Below are positions 22,649-33,830 of a stretch of 64,000 nucleotides of DNA, in pieces. Source of the DNA: Stutzerimonas stutzeri. GTDB lineage: Bacteria > Pseudomonadota > Gammaproteobacteria > Pseudomonadales > Pseudomonadaceae. Below the pieces are notes generated by a model that worked only from the letters and a program-made list of their open reading frames with translations, had not been told where the DNA came from and searched no databases. A program made the position numbers and the translations under genes. Position 1 is the stretch's first letter. Every line of letters starts with the position of its first letter. The DNA lies in contig NZ_PPXG01000012.1 in NCBI RefSeq assembly GCF_002909485.1, positions 16,971 to 80,970 of the forward strand, given 5' to 3'.

Positions 22649-22666
22649 TGTCCAGCGCGGCGGACG
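22649..22666. promoter_or_regulatory. Upstream activator palindrome of the porin gene, site 2
   Basis: TGTCC-AGCGCGGC-GGACG, same motif 50 bp further upstream. Confidence 0.55.
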
Positions 22667-22710
22667 GTTGGAGGAGGGCGCCGGCCGGGTAGCCGGCGCC
22701 GGTTCAGATG

Positions 22711-24426
22711 CTAGCGGGTGCCCTTGCGGCTCTGCACGCAGACGAAGCTCGATGCGGCATTGACGTCGCCCTTGCCAACGTACTTCGGCCAGCCGGGGTA
22801 TTCGCACAGCGGGCGGGTGCGGCCGGGCACGCCGACGCTGTCGGCAACGACCTGCCGGCGCGGCGCACGGCCCTGTTCGACCCAGTCTTCCAGTGCGCTC
22901 AGCGAATCCCAGGCGGCGTTGAACACGGTGCTGGCGGCGTGGCCGTAGCCGGGGATCTCGTAGTAGCGCAGGAAGCGCTGCGTCTTGCCTGGGCCCATGT
23001 CGCGACGCACGCGCTCGTAGTACTCGGCGGTGGCGCGGGTGCTCACCAGCTGGTCGGAAGTGCCGTGTGCCATGAGGATCTTGCCGCCGTTGCGGGCGAA
23101 GGCGGACAGGTCGGTCCGGTTGACGTCCTGGCGCAGCGACAGCTCGCTGATGCGCGCCTGCCACGGGCCGGGGTTCTGCGGGTCGAGGGTCAGCGAGTTG
23201 AAGGTGGGGTTGCGCGTCACGAAGAAGCGCACCCATTCATCCCAGAACCCCGAGTGGTAGGGCGCGCCCTCGGCGAAGCCGGTGCCGTGCACGGGCATCG
23301 GGTAGCTCGGCTGCAGGGTGTTGAGGCCGAGGCGGTTGACCACCAGCTGCAGGCCTTCACCCGGCCGGCCGAGGTCGGTGCCCCAGGTGTTGAAGCCGGG
23401 GTAGTGGGTTTCGCCGCTGGCCAGCCGGAAGTTGAAGCGGATCGGCGTGTTGAACACCCGCAGCGCCTGGATCTGCGCATCCGACAGGCAACGTTGCGAG
23501 GTGTCGGCACCGCCCGGGCAGCGCAGCGGTTTGCCGTTGAGCCTGGCGCGGGCCGGGTCGAACTGCGCGTTGCAGGCGGCCTGATGGCTGATCACGCCGT
23601 CGCGCACGCCATCCAACTTGTCGCAGGCCTGCATCGCGGCTTCCAGCAGTGCGGCACGTTTCTCCAGGCTGGGAAAGGCGCCGGGCTGGGCGAGGGCGCG
23701 GGTGATGCGGCCGAACTGCAGGTCCAGCGCCAGGGCGTTGTAGGCGGGGTAGAGGACGATGGCGCCGTTGAAGTCGGTCGGCCATTGCTGCACCACGGCC
23801 AGCGCCTCGCGGCCACCGGTGGAGCCGCCAGCGAAATAGCTGCGCTCGGGCGCGGCGCCGTAGCGCTGTTCGATCAGGTAGACGGCGGCATCGCGCGTTT
23901 TCTTCAGCGCGTCGTGGGCGTAGTTGGCCAGGGCTTCGTCGTTCCAGGCGAAGGAGCCGGGGCTCAGCGGATCGGCGACATGCCCGGAATCGCTGCCGAA
24001 CACTGCGTAGCCGCGGCCGAGCGGCGTGGGTTGATCGACCGGGCCGGCGGGTACGTTGCCGGCGACGTTCGGCACCGTGCCGTTGTAACCGCCGCCGCCG
24101 AACATCATCGCCTTGCGGTTCCACTGCTCGGGCAGCACCAGGCGCATGCGTATTGCCGGTGCGGCGGGGTCGAGCGGGCGAATCTCGGCGCTGAGGTCGC
24201 AGTAGGCGCCGAACGTCTGCGGTGCGCTGCCGCCAGCCGCGATAGGGGTCGCTGCGGTGACGCGCGCACCGCTGGTAGGTAGGCCTAAGGCCTGGGCCGG
24301 TATCTCGCGGCCAAGCAGTTCGGTGCAGGTCGCCGCCTGAGCGGCTTCGGCGGCAAGCAACGCCAAGGCCAGTGGCGTCAGGCACAGCGCGCGGCGGGTA
24401 AACGGATTGCTACGGATAGGCATCAT
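22711..24426 (-). CDS. Tannase/feruloyl esterase family hydrolase, exported
   Basis: A 571-aa alpha/beta-hydrolase of the tannase family (tannases, feruloyl esterases and MHETase), which cuts esters of aromatic acids. A signal peptide (ALCLTPLALALLAAEAAQA) directs export. The nucleophile is in YFAGGSTGGREAL (GxSxGG), and a C-terminal GYGHAAS carries the likely catalytic His; paired Cys fit the extracellular family. The ATG at 24426 follows GAAGGAAG; a longer frame lacks a ribosome site. It lies between the porin and DoxX genes and has its own sigma-54-like promoter and activator sites, so it probably releases the acid taken up by the porin and TRAP system. Confidence 0.88.
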   Translation of the reverse strand: MMPIRSNPFTRRALCLTPLALALLAAEAAQAATCTELLGREIPAQALGLPTSGARVTAATPIAAGGSAPQTFGAYCDLSAEIRPLDPAAPAIRMRLVLPEQWNRKAMMFGGGGYNGTVPNVAGNVPAGPVDQPTPLGRGYAVFGSDSGHVADPLSPGSFAWNDEALANYAHDALKKTRDAAVYLIEQRYGAAPERSYFAGGSTGGREALAVVQQWPTDFNGAIVLYPAYNALALDLQFGRITRALAQPGAFPSLEKRAALLEAAMQACDKLDGVRDGVISHQAACNAQFDPARARLNGKPLRCPGGADTSQRCLSDAQIQALRVFNTPIRFNFRLASGETHYPGFNTWGTDLGRPGEGLQLVVNRLGLNTLQPSYPMPVHGTGFAEGAPYHSGFWDEWVRFFVTRNPTFNSLTLDPQNPGPWQARISELSLRQDVNRTDLSAFARNGGKILMAHGTSDQLVSTRATAEYYERVRRDMGPGKTQRFLRYYEIPGYGHAASTVFNAAWDSLSALEDWVEQGRAPRRQVVADSVGVPGRTRPLCEYPGWPKYVGKGDVNAASSFVCVQSRKGTR

Positions 24427-24438
24427 TGGGCTTCCTTC

Positions 24439-24448
24439 TTGTTGTTGT
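24439..24448 (-). promoter_or_regulatory. Putative Hfq/Crc site in the esterase leader
   Basis: Minus strand ACAACAACAA just before the ribosome site GAAGGAAG; contains AAnAAnAA. Confidence 0.5.
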
Positions 24449-24483
24449 CGAGCCGGTGCGCCGGTCGGGCGCAAGAGCGCTCA

Positions 24484-24499
24484 AGCCAATGGCATGCCA
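24484..24499 (-). promoter_or_regulatory. Sigma-54 promoter of the esterase gene
   Basis: TGGCATGCCATTGGCT on the minus strand keeps the GG-N10-GC core and matches 10 of 12 conserved positions, about 60 bases before the ATG. Confidence 0.6.
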
Positions 24500-24599
24500 G
24501 CGGCTGGAAGGAAGGGGGTGGCAGGCGATGGTCGGTCATCGCCGCTGGGGCGAGGGCTCTATGGCGCGGAAGAAGGGAGATCGGGAGAAGGAGGCGAGG

Positions 24600-24617
24600 C
24601 GTCCAGCGCGGTGGATC
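24600..24617. promoter_or_regulatory. Upstream activator palindrome of the esterase gene, degenerate site
   Basis: CGTCC-AGCGCGGT-GGATC; spacing preserved but the right arm differs at one base. Confidence 0.35.
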
Positions 24618-24630
24618 GCACGTGAAGTGA

Positions 24631-24648
24631 TGTCCGGCGCGCTGGACG
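24631..24648. promoter_or_regulatory. Upstream activator palindrome of the esterase gene, middle site
   Basis: TGTCC-GGCGCGCT-GGACG, about 135 bp upstream of the sigma-54 promoter. Confidence 0.55.
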
Positions 24649-24650
24649 AC

Positions 24651-24668
24651 TGTCCGCAACGCCGGACA
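24651..24668. promoter_or_regulatory. Upstream activator palindrome of the esterase gene, perfect site
   Basis: TGTCC-GCAACGCC-GGACA, both arms perfect, 20 bp from the previous site. Confidence 0.6.
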
Positions 24669-24676
24669 TGGCGCTG

Positions 24677-25075
24677 TCAGTTGTAGCGGCCGTTGATTCC
24701 ACCGACGCTGTAGCGCCCGGCGCCAAGCAGCATGATGGCCAGCGCGCCGAACAGGAACAGCCCCTGCAATTCGATGGCCCAGCCGCCCATCGGCCCGATG
24801 TCGAACAATTCGGCCTGGTGCGCCAGGGCCAACGCGACGACCATGTTGCCCAGCATCAGCAGGCCACCGAGGCGGGTGTAAACGCCAAGGATCACCAGCA
24901 GCGGCCCGACCACCTCACCCAGGTAGACGCCGTAGGCGAGAAACGTCGGCAGGCCCATGCCGCCGAGCATGCCGGCGATGCCATCGACGCCGTGCAACAG
25001 TTTGTGGATGCCGTGCATCAGCATCAGCACGCCGACTGCCAGTCTGAGAACCAGTTTGCCTGCATCGTCTGTCAT
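24677..25075 (-). CDS. DoxX-family membrane protein
   Basis: A 132-aa inner-membrane protein with four hydrophobic helices and the DoxX signature LRLAVGVLMLMHGIHKLLHG near the N terminus. The family is linked to quinone-dependent oxidation and redox stress in some bacteria, but the role of this member is unknown. The start MTDDAGKLV is chosen because it directly precedes the first helix; longer starts have no better ribosome site. It lies between the sigma-54 activator and esterase genes, all on one strand. Confidence 0.8.
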   Translation of the reverse strand: MTDDAGKLVLRLAVGVLMLMHGIHKLLHGVDGIAGMLGGMGLPTFLAYGVYLGEVVGPLLVILGVYTRLGGLLMLGNMVVALALAHQAELFDIGPMGGWAIELQGLFLFGALAIMLLGAGRYSVGGINGRYN

Positions 25076-25186
25076 CGTTGCCCGTCCCATTGCGGCGCCG
25101 GGAATCGGCGGCCCTGACTCCACTGTAGATCAGTCGCTGTGACATTGCCGACTCGCCACTGGCGGCCAGCCCTCGGACTAGACCGC

Positions 25187-26686
<1,500 letters not shown>

Positions 26687-26760
26687 GGGCAGTCAGGTCC
26701 GTTCTGGGGCGACCGATTATGGTTGGCCCCGGCTGCCACGGGCAAGGCAGCCGGGCTTGC

Positions 26761-28131
26761 TCACGGCTGGGAATACACTTCGTTGGGCAGCCAGGTGGCC
26801 AGCGGGGCGAAGTAGAACACCAACGCCAGGCCGATCAGCTGGATGACGATGTAGGGCAGCACGCCGAGGTAGACATCGCGGGTGGTGATGCCCGGCGGGC
26901 AGACACCCTTGATGTAGAACAGCGCGAAGCCCACCGGAGGCGTGAGGAACGAGGTCTGCAGGCAGAGTGCGAAGAGAATCGCGAACCACAGCGGATCGAC
27001 GCCCATGGAGAACAGCACCGGCGCCACCAGCGGCAGGATGATCAGGGTGATCTCCACCCAGTCGAGGAAGAACCCCAGCAGGAAGGTGATCGCCAGCACG
27101 GTAAGCAGCACGCCGGTCTGGCCGAACGGCAGGCCGGTCAGCGCTGCGCGGATCACGTCATCGCCACCCAGGCCACGCAGCACGGCGGCGAACACCGTGG
27201 CGCCGATGAATATGCCGAAGATGAACGCGGCGGTGCGGCTGGTCTGGTACAGCGCATCCTTTAGCACCGGCAGATTGAGGCGGCGGCTGGCCGCGGCCAT
27301 TAGCAACGCACCGAAGGCGCCGACCGCTGAAGCCTCGGTGGTGGTGGCGATGCCGAAGAAGATCGAGCCGAGCACGGCGAAGATCAGCGCCAGCGGCGGC
27401 ACCACGGCCCAGAACACGTCGAGCAGGGCACGGGCGTCGAGTTTCGGCCGGTTGGCCGGGGCCGGGGCGAAGTCCTTCTTCAGCCAGGCGACGATCACGA
27501 TGTAGAGGATGTACATCAGCGCCAGCATCATTCCGGGGATCAGCGCGCCCATGAACAGCTTGCCCACCGAGGCTTCCGAGGTGCCGAGGCGGTCGGCCAT
27601 CAGCACCAGCATGATGCTCGGCGGAATGAGGATGCCCAGCGTGCCCACCGAGCAGGCGGTGCCCACCGCCAGGCTCTTGTTGTAGTTGGCCTGCAGCATC
27701 GGCCCGATGGAGAGCATGCCGAGCAGCGCCACCGAGGCACCGACGATGCCGGTGGACGCAGCCAGCAGGATGCCTACCACCACCACCGTCACCGCGTAGC
27801 CGCCGCGCAGCGGGCCGAGTACGCGCACCAAGCTGTGCATCAGGCGTTCGGCGATGCCCGAGCGGTCGAGCATGATGCCCATGAAGATGAACAGTGGCAG
27901 GGCGACCATCAGCTCGTTGGCGACGATGCCGTAGATGCGCGCGTCGAGCACGCCGATGGTGCCGTCCCAGGTGAACCAGAGATTGGCGTCGAAGTGTTCG
28001 ACCAGCACATAGCCAACCACGGCGAACAGCAGGCCGATGCCGGCCAGCGACCAGGCGACCGGGAAGCCGAGCAGCAGCAGGCCCATGAAGCTGGCGAACA
28101 TGGCGATGACGAGGATTTCTTCCAGACCCAT
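26761..28131 (-). CDS. TRAP transporter large permease (DctM family)
   Basis: A 456-aa integral membrane subunit with about 12 hydrophobic helices that carries out sodium-coupled uptake of organic acids together with the small permease and binding protein. Typical DctM regions include GFPVAWSLAGIGLLFA near the N terminus, VALPLFIFMGIMLDRSGIA, and the C-terminal TPPVGFALFYIKGV. Third gene of the DctP-DctQ-DctM operon, 16 bases after DctQ. Confidence 0.93.
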   Translation of the reverse strand: MGLEEILVIAMFASFMGLLLLGFPVAWSLAGIGLLFAVVGYVLVEHFDANLWFTWDGTIGVLDARIYGIVANELMVALPLFIFMGIMLDRSGIAERLMHSLVRVLGPLRGGYAVTVVVVGILLAASTGIVGASVALLGMLSIGPMLQANYNKSLAVGTACSVGTLGILIPPSIMLVLMADRLGTSEASVGKLFMGALIPGMMLALMYILYIVIVAWLKKDFAPAPANRPKLDARALLDVFWAVVPPLALIFAVLGSIFFGIATTTEASAVGAFGALLMAAASRRLNLPVLKDALYQTSRTAAFIFGIFIGATVFAAVLRGLGGDDVIRAALTGLPFGQTGVLLTVLAITFLLGFFLDWVEITLIILPLVAPVLFSMGVDPLWFAILFALCLQTSFLTPPVGFALFYIKGVCPPGITTRDVYLGVLPYIVIQLIGLALVFYFAPLATWLPNEVYSQP

Positions 28132-28147
28132 GATTGCGACTACTCCA

Positions 28148-28750
28148 TCAGGGCTGCGAACGAGTGCGGTCGCGCTCGTCCGAGGGGGCCATCAGGGCCC
28201 GCGGGAAATTGAACAGCAGGGTGCTGCAGCGCAGCGCGCGGGACAGCAGCGCCAGCGCCACCAGCATGAGGCCGATGGGCAGCACGCTCTTGAATATGAA
28301 GCGGTAGGGCAGCCCGCTGGGCGCCTGGGAGCGTTCGTTGTAGAGGTAGGCTTTGTAGGCGTAGGGGACCAACGCATCGATCATCAGTGCAATGACCGGC
28401 AGGGCTAGCAGCGCGATGGCGATCAGCTCGATCCAGGCCTGGCTGCGCAGGCTGAAGCGCTCGCGCAGCACGTCGACGCGCACATGGTCGTCGCGCACCA
28501 CGGCATAGGCGAGGGCGAGCATCAGGGCTGCGCCGAACAGGTGCCAGGACAGTTCCTCCAGCGCAATGGAACCGCGCGAGAGGGCGAAGCGGCTGAACAC
28601 GTTGGCCAGCACGACCAGCAGAACCGCCAGCCAGAGCCAGGCGCTGGCCTGGCCGATGGCAACCAGCAGGCGGTCCAGCGGCCGCGAAATACGGTTGTAC
28701 GGCAGCGCGTCGGGCGCTGGCGCATCGGGAGAGACGGGCTTGAAGGACAC
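28148..28750 (-). CDS. TRAP transporter small permease (DctQ family)
   Basis: A 200-aa membrane protein with four predicted helices, the usual form of DctQ. The GTG at 28750 (protein starting MSFKPVSPD) is chosen because GAGG lies six bases upstream; the longer frame starting MPAGGHG has no clear ribosome site. It lies between the periplasmic binding protein and the large permease in the same operon. Confidence 0.85.
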   Translation of the reverse strand: MSFKPVSPDAPAPDALPYNRISRPLDRLLVAIGQASAWLWLAVLLVVLANVFSRFALSRGSIALEELSWHLFGAALMLALAYAVVRDDHVRVDVLRERFSLRSQAWIELIAIALLALPVIALMIDALVPYAYKAYLYNERSQAPSGLPYRFIFKSVLPIGLMLVALALLSRALRCSTLLFNFPRALMAPSDERDRTRSQP

Positions 28751-28820
28751 GGCGACCTCGGAATCTCGACAAAAGGGATAGGAGGCGGGCACGTCGCCGT
28801 GCCCGCCGGCTGGCAAGCCG

Positions 28821-29906
28821 TCAGTCGTACTTGTAGAAGTCGCGCGGCAGGTAGCCCATGCCGTGCCAGATCGAGTGGTGCTTCATGAACTCGCGCTGGC
28901 TGGTCAGCACGCGCTTGAACATCTCGTCCTTGGCGGCCATCTCGTCGAGCACTTCATCGGTGACCTTCTGCAGCTCGCGCAGTACCGGCTCGGGCAGCAC
29001 CTGGGCCTTCACGCCCTGCTTCTGGTAGTCACGCAGCGCGGTCGGCTGAGCCCACTCGCTTTCGGCGAAGCCCTTGAGCGTGGCCGATTCGCAACCCATC
29101 TCGATGAGCGCGCGGCTCTCCGGCTTGAGCTTGTCCCAGACGTCCTTGTTCACCAGCAGGTGCGAGGTGGTCAGCGTCTGGTGCCAGCCGGGCATGATGT
29201 AGTTCTTGATGATCTGGTCCAGGCCCAGCATCTTGTCCACCGCCGGCTGCGAGAACTCGGTGGCGTCGATGGTCTTGCGCTCCAGCGCCTGGTAGATCTC
29301 GCCGCCCGGCACCATGGTCACCGAGGCGCCGAGCTTTTCCAGCACCTTGCCGCCGATGCCGGCGAAGCGGATACGCAGGCCGTCGAAGTCCTCCAGCTTC
29401 TCGATGGGCTTGGCGAACCAGCCGGCTCCCTCCGGGCCGATGATGCTGCACAGCATCGGGTGGATGTTGCGCTGGGCGTAGATTTCCTCAAGCAGCTTCT
29501 TGCCGTCACCCTGGTAGTACCAGGCCAGGTGCGCCGGCGGCTCCATGTTGAACGGCGCGCCGGAGTACAGCGGCAGGGCCGGGATGGTGCCCTGGTCGTA
29601 GCCGATCCAGGTGTAGCCGGCCGGATACTTGCCGCTACTCACCGCATCCATGATCTCGAACGGCGGCACCAGCTCGCCCGGCTCGTAGTAGCGCAGCTGG
29701 ATGTCGCCGCCCGAGACTGCCTTGAGCGATTCGGAAAGATGCTTGACCGGGGTGGAGAGGCCGATCAGGTGCGAGGGGAAGGCCAGCGGCACCTGCCAGC
29801 GGATCTTTTCCGCGGCGCTGGCGACGCCACTGAGCAGGCTGGCGCCGAGCAGGGTGGTGGCACCGATGGCGCAGGTGATACGGGAGAGTTTGTTCTTGGT
29901 CGACAT
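28821..29906 (-). CDS. TRAP transporter periplasmic substrate-binding protein (DctP family)
   Basis: A 361-aa secreted protein with a signal peptide (IGATTLLGASLLSGVASAAEK) and the DctP fold, including the region DGLRIRFAGIGGKVLEKLGA, where a conserved Arg binds the substrate carboxylate, and the following EIYQALERKTIDATEF. Close to the family of binders for aromatic or mono-carboxylic acids, but the ligand is not certain. First gene of the TRAP operon, with an A-rich CA motif at its ribosome site. Confidence 0.92.
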   Translation of the reverse strand: MSTKNKLSRITCAIGATTLLGASLLSGVASAAEKIRWQVPLAFPSHLIGLSTPVKHLSESLKAVSGGDIQLRYYEPGELVPPFEIMDAVSSGKYPAGYTWIGYDQGTIPALPLYSGAPFNMEPPAHLAWYYQGDGKKLLEEIYAQRNIHPMLCSIIGPEGAGWFAKPIEKLEDFDGLRIRFAGIGGKVLEKLGASVTMVPGGEIYQALERKTIDATEFSQPAVDKMLGLDQIIKNYIMPGWHQTLTTSHLLVNKDVWDKLKPESRALIEMGCESATLKGFAESEWAQPTALRDYQKQGVKAQVLPEPVLRELQKVTDEVLDEMAAKDEMFKRVLTSQREFMKHHSIWHGMGYLPRDFYKYD

Positions 29907-29919
29907 GCAGGTTTCCTTC

Positions 29920-29930
29920 TTGTTGTTGTT
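29920..29930 (-). promoter_or_regulatory. Putative Hfq/Crc site in the TRAP leader
   Basis: Minus strand AACAACAACAA followed by GAAGGAAAC and the ATG; contains AAnAAnAA. Confidence 0.55.
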
Positions 29931-30068
29931 CTGGTGCCCGAGGGCGGACGCGTAACTGCCCGTGGGTCGAGGGCGTTAACAGGCCAGAACAAGAACAGAG
30001 GCCGAGCCGATGCTGCCGATCCGGCGCCAGTCTTGTTCTTTGGTTTGTTCTGGCGTCGCAGGGTGGAT

Positions 30069-30084
30069 TGCAGGTTCTGTGCCT
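30069..30084 (-). promoter_or_regulatory. Sigma-54-like promoter of the TRAP operon
   Basis: AGGCACAGAACCTGCA on the minus strand has the GG-N10-GC core and matches 9 of 12 conserved positions. A second candidate at 30014-30029 (TGGCGCCGGATCGGCA) matches 8 of 12. Confidence 0.4.
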
Positions 30085-30203
30085 ATCTTGTGGGGCCGGC
30101 CGAAAGCGGGGATCGGTTGTGGTGCAGGTGTGGGGTGCGGATGAGGCGGTGGGCAGAAGGCGCGATCCTTCGATAGATGGTTATGGGCTGGCGTTGAGAT
30201 GGC

Positions 30204-30293
30204 CGGTGGGCTGAAGCCCACCCTACAAGTGGTAGCGGAGCGCCCTGGGCCACTGCTTTGGTCGATCAACCGTAGGGTGGGCTTCAGCCCACC
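30204..30293. repeat. Inverted pair of REP-like elements
   Basis: CGGTGGGCTGAAGCCCACC at 30204-30222 (with CCTAC following) and its reverse complement at 30272-30293 flank about 45 bases. Each arm is itself a hairpin. A variant with TAAA in the loop occurs at 34843-34865. Confidence 0.7.
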
Positions 30294-30341
30294 GATTTCG
30301 GATCGAAGCCGGCGTTCGAGCGTTCGGGACACTACGGAGAG

Positions 30342-30359
30342 TGTCCATTCCGGCAGACA
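30342..30359. promoter_or_regulatory. Upstream activator palindrome of the TRAP operon, site 1
   Basis: TGTCC-ATTCCGGC-AGACA; one mismatch from the consensus right arm. Confidence 0.45.
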
Positions 30360-30401
30360 CCGGCACGGCCGAAAACCCGTGGTGTCTGCGATTCTGGAAA
30401 G

Positions 30402-30419
30402 TGTCCATTTTTCCGGACG
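30402..30419. promoter_or_regulatory. Upstream activator palindrome of the TRAP operon, site 2
   Basis: TGTCC-ATTTTTCC-GGACG, 60 bp from site 1 and about 320-330 bp upstream of the sigma-54-like promoter. Confidence 0.5.
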
Positions 30420-30440
30420 GGCTGTTTGCTGTGGCGCGCA

Positions 30441-30472
30441 ATAAAAAGGCGTTGCGCTTGGCGCGACGCCTG
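30441..30472 (-). terminator. Terminator of liuR
   Basis: Minus strand AGGCGTCGCGC-CAA-GCGCAACGCCT followed by TTTTTATT, 32 bases after the liuR stop. Confidence 0.75.
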
Positions 30473-30503
30473 ACGGGATGAATCTATCGGGTAAGCGAAG
30501 CGA

Positions 30504-30902
30504 TCAGCTGGCGGCTTGCTTGGCCAGGGTGCTTTCCAGGGCGCTGCGGCAGCGTTCCTCGGCTGTGTCCAGCTCAAGCTGCATCTGCTGGATGTCGAGC
30601 AGTTGCTGCTCCAGCTGCTGGCGGCGATCGGCGATCATCTGCAGCATGATGTTCAGCTGCTTCTGGTTGCCGGCCTTGGGGTCGTAGAGCTCGATCAGCG
30701 TCTTGCATTCCGCCAGCGAGAAGCCGATGCGCTTGCCGCGCAGGATCAGCTTCAGCGCGACGCGATCCTTGCCTGAATAGATGCGTTCCTGACCGCGGCG
30801 GGTCGGCGTGAGCATGCCCTGTTCTTCATAGAAACGGATGGCGCGGGTGGTGATGTCCAGCTCGTTGGCCAGGTCGGAAATGCTGTAGGTCTGTTTAGCC
30901 AT
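30504..30902 (-). CDS. liuR: MerR-family regulator of leucine/isovalerate degradation, LiuR
   Basis: A 132-aa MerR-type regulator with an N-terminal winged helix (YSISDLANELDITTRAIRFYEEQGM), the dimerisation helix rich in Gln and Leu (MIADRRQQLEQQLLDIQQMQ) and a short C terminus, as in LiuR-type regulators of branched-chain acyl-CoA catabolism. It is the last gene of the minus-strand liu cluster. The palindrome TTTACGTTAACGTAAA before liuA and in two other places is the likely operator. Such regulators usually respond to pathway CoA esters. Confidence 0.85.
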   Translation of the reverse strand: MAKQTYSISDLANELDITTRAIRFYEEQGMLTPTRRGQERIYSGKDRVALKLILRGKRIGFSLAECKTLIELYDPKAGNQKQLNIMLQMIADRRQQLEQQLLDIQQMQLELDTAEERCRSALESTLAKQAAS

Positions 30903-30975
30903 GATTCCTTCCGATCATCCTCTGTCGCGCCCGGTGATCCGGGCGCGTATGTCTGCCCCGCGCCGTGTGATTCGC

Positions 30976-32157
<1,182 letters not shown>

Positions 32158-32362
32158 GACGGACTCCGAATAAAAAAGCGCTACGCCGGAGCGTAACGCG
32201 AGGGCCAGACACGCGGCCTGGCTCCGGGAAAGGGTGCCCTCGAACGACACGGCGGAAGCGGCCTGGTGGACCGGTCAATGCCGCAGTATACGGGCGGCTA
32301 AGTGACTGGCCAGTGCTGGCGCGGGTGTGTCTTCGCGGTCGCGTCGAGCGCTCGGGCTGGCC

Positions 32363-32403
32363 GGGAAAAACGCCGCTGGCTGTGCAGCCCGGAGCGGCGT
32401 TCC
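32363..32403 (-). terminator. Terminator after the CoA-transferase genes
   Basis: Minus strand AACGCCGCT ... AGCGGCGTT followed by TTTCCC. It lies 12 bases after the subunit B stop and separates the liu operon from the thiolase gene. Confidence 0.6.
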
Positions 32404-32414
32404 CGTACCGCGAC

Positions 32415-33044
32415 TCAGCGCTGAATCGGGCTGCCGGTGGCCTCTTGCAGTTCGTCGAAGCTGACGCCTTCGGCCAGCTCGACCAGCTTCAGGCCCTGCT
32501 CAGTGACGTCCAGCACGCCGAGGTCGGTGATGATCCGGTCGACCACGCCGAGACCGGTCAGCGGCAGATCGCAAGCGGGCAGGATCTTGTGCGCGCCGCC
32601 CTTGGCGGTGTGCTCCATCAGCACCACGACGCGCTTGACGCCCGCTACCAGATCCATCGCGCCGCCCATGCCCTTGACCATCTTGCCGGGGATCATCCAG
32701 TTGGCCAGATCGCCTTTTTCCGACACCTGCATGGCGCCGAGGATGGCTAGGTTGATATGGCCGCCGCGGATCATGGCGAAGCTCTGCGCATTGTCGAAGA
32801 AGCTCGAGCCGGGCAGGGCGGTGACGGTCTGCTTGCCGGCGTTGATCAGGTCCGGGTCGATCTCTTCTTCGGTCGGGAAGGGGCCGATGCCGAGCAGGCC
32901 GTTCTCGCTCTGCAGCCAGACATCCATGCCTTCCGGGATATAGTTGGCGACCAGGGTCGGCAGGCCGATACCGAGGTTGACGTAGAAGCCGTCCTGCAGC
33001 TCCTGGGCGGCGCGCTGCGCCATCTGTTCACGTGTCCAGGCCAT
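32415..33044 (-). CDS. 3-oxoacid CoA-transferase, subunit B
   Basis: A 209-aa beta subunit of the succinyl-CoA:acetoacetate type enzyme, which activates acetoacetate released by HMG-CoA lyase. The catalytic Glu lies in the motif SENGLLGIGP. The N terminus WTREQMAQRAAQEL and the GGAMDLVAGVKRVVVLMEH segment are typical. It starts four bases after the subunit A stop. Confidence 0.92.
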   Translation of the reverse strand: MAWTREQMAQRAAQELQDGFYVNLGIGLPTLVANYIPEGMDVWLQSENGLLGIGPFPTEEEIDPDLINAGKQTVTALPGSSFFDNAQSFAMIRGGHINLAILGAMQVSEKGDLANWMIPGKMVKGMGGAMDLVAGVKRVVVLMEHTAKGGAHKILPACDLPLTGLGVVDRIITDLGVLDVTEQGLKLVELAEGVSFDELQEATGSPIQR

Positions 33045-33048
33045 GGTC

Positions 33049-33744
33049 TCAGCTCCTCACCGTGCGTTTTTCGATGCGTTTTTCCGGGCTCGGGTTGTGC
33101 ACGATGCGATGCACGTAGATGCCCGGCAGGTGGATCTGGTCCGGGTCCAGCTCGCCGGTCTCGACGATCTCCTCCACCTCGACGACGCAGACCTCGCCGG
33201 CCATCGCTGCCAGCGGGTTGAAGTTGCGCGCGGTCTTGCGAAACAGCAGGTTGCCGGCCTTGTCGGCCTTCCATGCCTTGACCAAGGCCAGGTCCGCGGT
33301 CAGCGATTCTTCCATCACGTACCACTCGCCGTTGAACTGGCGGGTCTCCTTGCCCTCGGCGACCAGCGTGCCGTAGCCGGTCTTGGTGTAGAACGCCGGT
33401 ATGCCCGCGCCGCCGGCACGCAGCTTCTCGGCCAGGGTGCCCTGCGGGGTGAACTCCAGGGCCAGTTCGCCGGCCAGATATTGGCGTTCGAACTCCTTGT
33501 TCTCGCCCACGTAGGAGGAAACCATCTTGCTGATCTGCCGCGTCTCCAGCAGCAGGCCGAGGCCGAAGCCGTCGACGCCGGCGTTGTTGCTGATGGCAGT
33601 CAGGTCTTTCTTGCAGCTGTCGCGCAAGGCGGCGATCAGCTGCTCGGGGATGCCGCACAGGCCGAAGCCGCCGACGGCGATGGTCATGCCGTCCTCGACC
33701 AGGCCTTCCAGGGCGTGGGCGGCGCTGGGGTAAATCTTGTTCAT
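33049..33744 (-). CDS. 3-oxoacid CoA-transferase, subunit A
   Basis: A 231-aa alpha subunit with the glycine-rich family motif VGGFGLCGIPEQLI and the conserved ISNNAGVDGFGLG. Forms the active enzyme with subunit B and turns acetoacetate into acetoacetyl-CoA. The start codon is preceded by an A-rich CA motif and a GAGGTAA ribosome site. Confidence 0.92.
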   Translation of the reverse strand: MNKIYPSAAHALEGLVEDGMTIAVGGFGLCGIPEQLIAALRDSCKKDLTAISNNAGVDGFGLGLLLETRQISKMVSSYVGENKEFERQYLAGELALEFTPQGTLAEKLRAGGAGIPAFYTKTGYGTLVAEGKETRQFNGEWYVMEESLTADLALVKAWKADKAGNLLFRKTARNFNPLAAMAGEVCVVEVEEIVETGELDPDQIHLPGIYVHRIVHNPSPEKRIEKRTVRS

Positions 33745-33757
33745 GAATTACCTCTAC

Positions 33758-33765
33758 TTGTTGTT
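33758..33765 (-). promoter_or_regulatory. Putative Hfq/Crc site in the CoA-transferase leader
   Basis: Minus strand AACAACAA, an exact AAnAAnAA match, six bases before the ribosome site GAGG. Confidence 0.45.
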
Positions 33766-33830
33766 CTGTCTGTGCCAGGTGGTCCGATAGATGGCCGCCC
33801 GACGAATAGGGTTTAGCAAGAACGGTGCCG

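Larger units (their letters stand above)
29907..30503. other. 597-bp control region between the TRAP operon and liuR
   Basis: No gene is seen. In order it contains a CA motif and the TRAP ribosome site, sigma-54-like promoter candidates, an inverted pair of REP-like repeats, two activator palindromes, and the terminator of liuR. Confidence 0.6.

Noticed and set aside
24484..24668. Part of the esterase upstream palindromes as an operator of the DoxX gene
   Set aside because: The sites lie downstream of the DoxX gene and upstream of the esterase gene, so activation of the esterase is the simpler reading.
30204..30293. Possible CRISPR repeats
   Set aside because: Only two copies, in inverted orientation and self-complementary, which fits REP elements; no regularly spaced array occurs in the window.
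29976..30332. A 118-codon minus-strand frame upstream of the TRAP genes
   Set aside because: It runs through both REP arms and the promoter candidates and has no conserved features.
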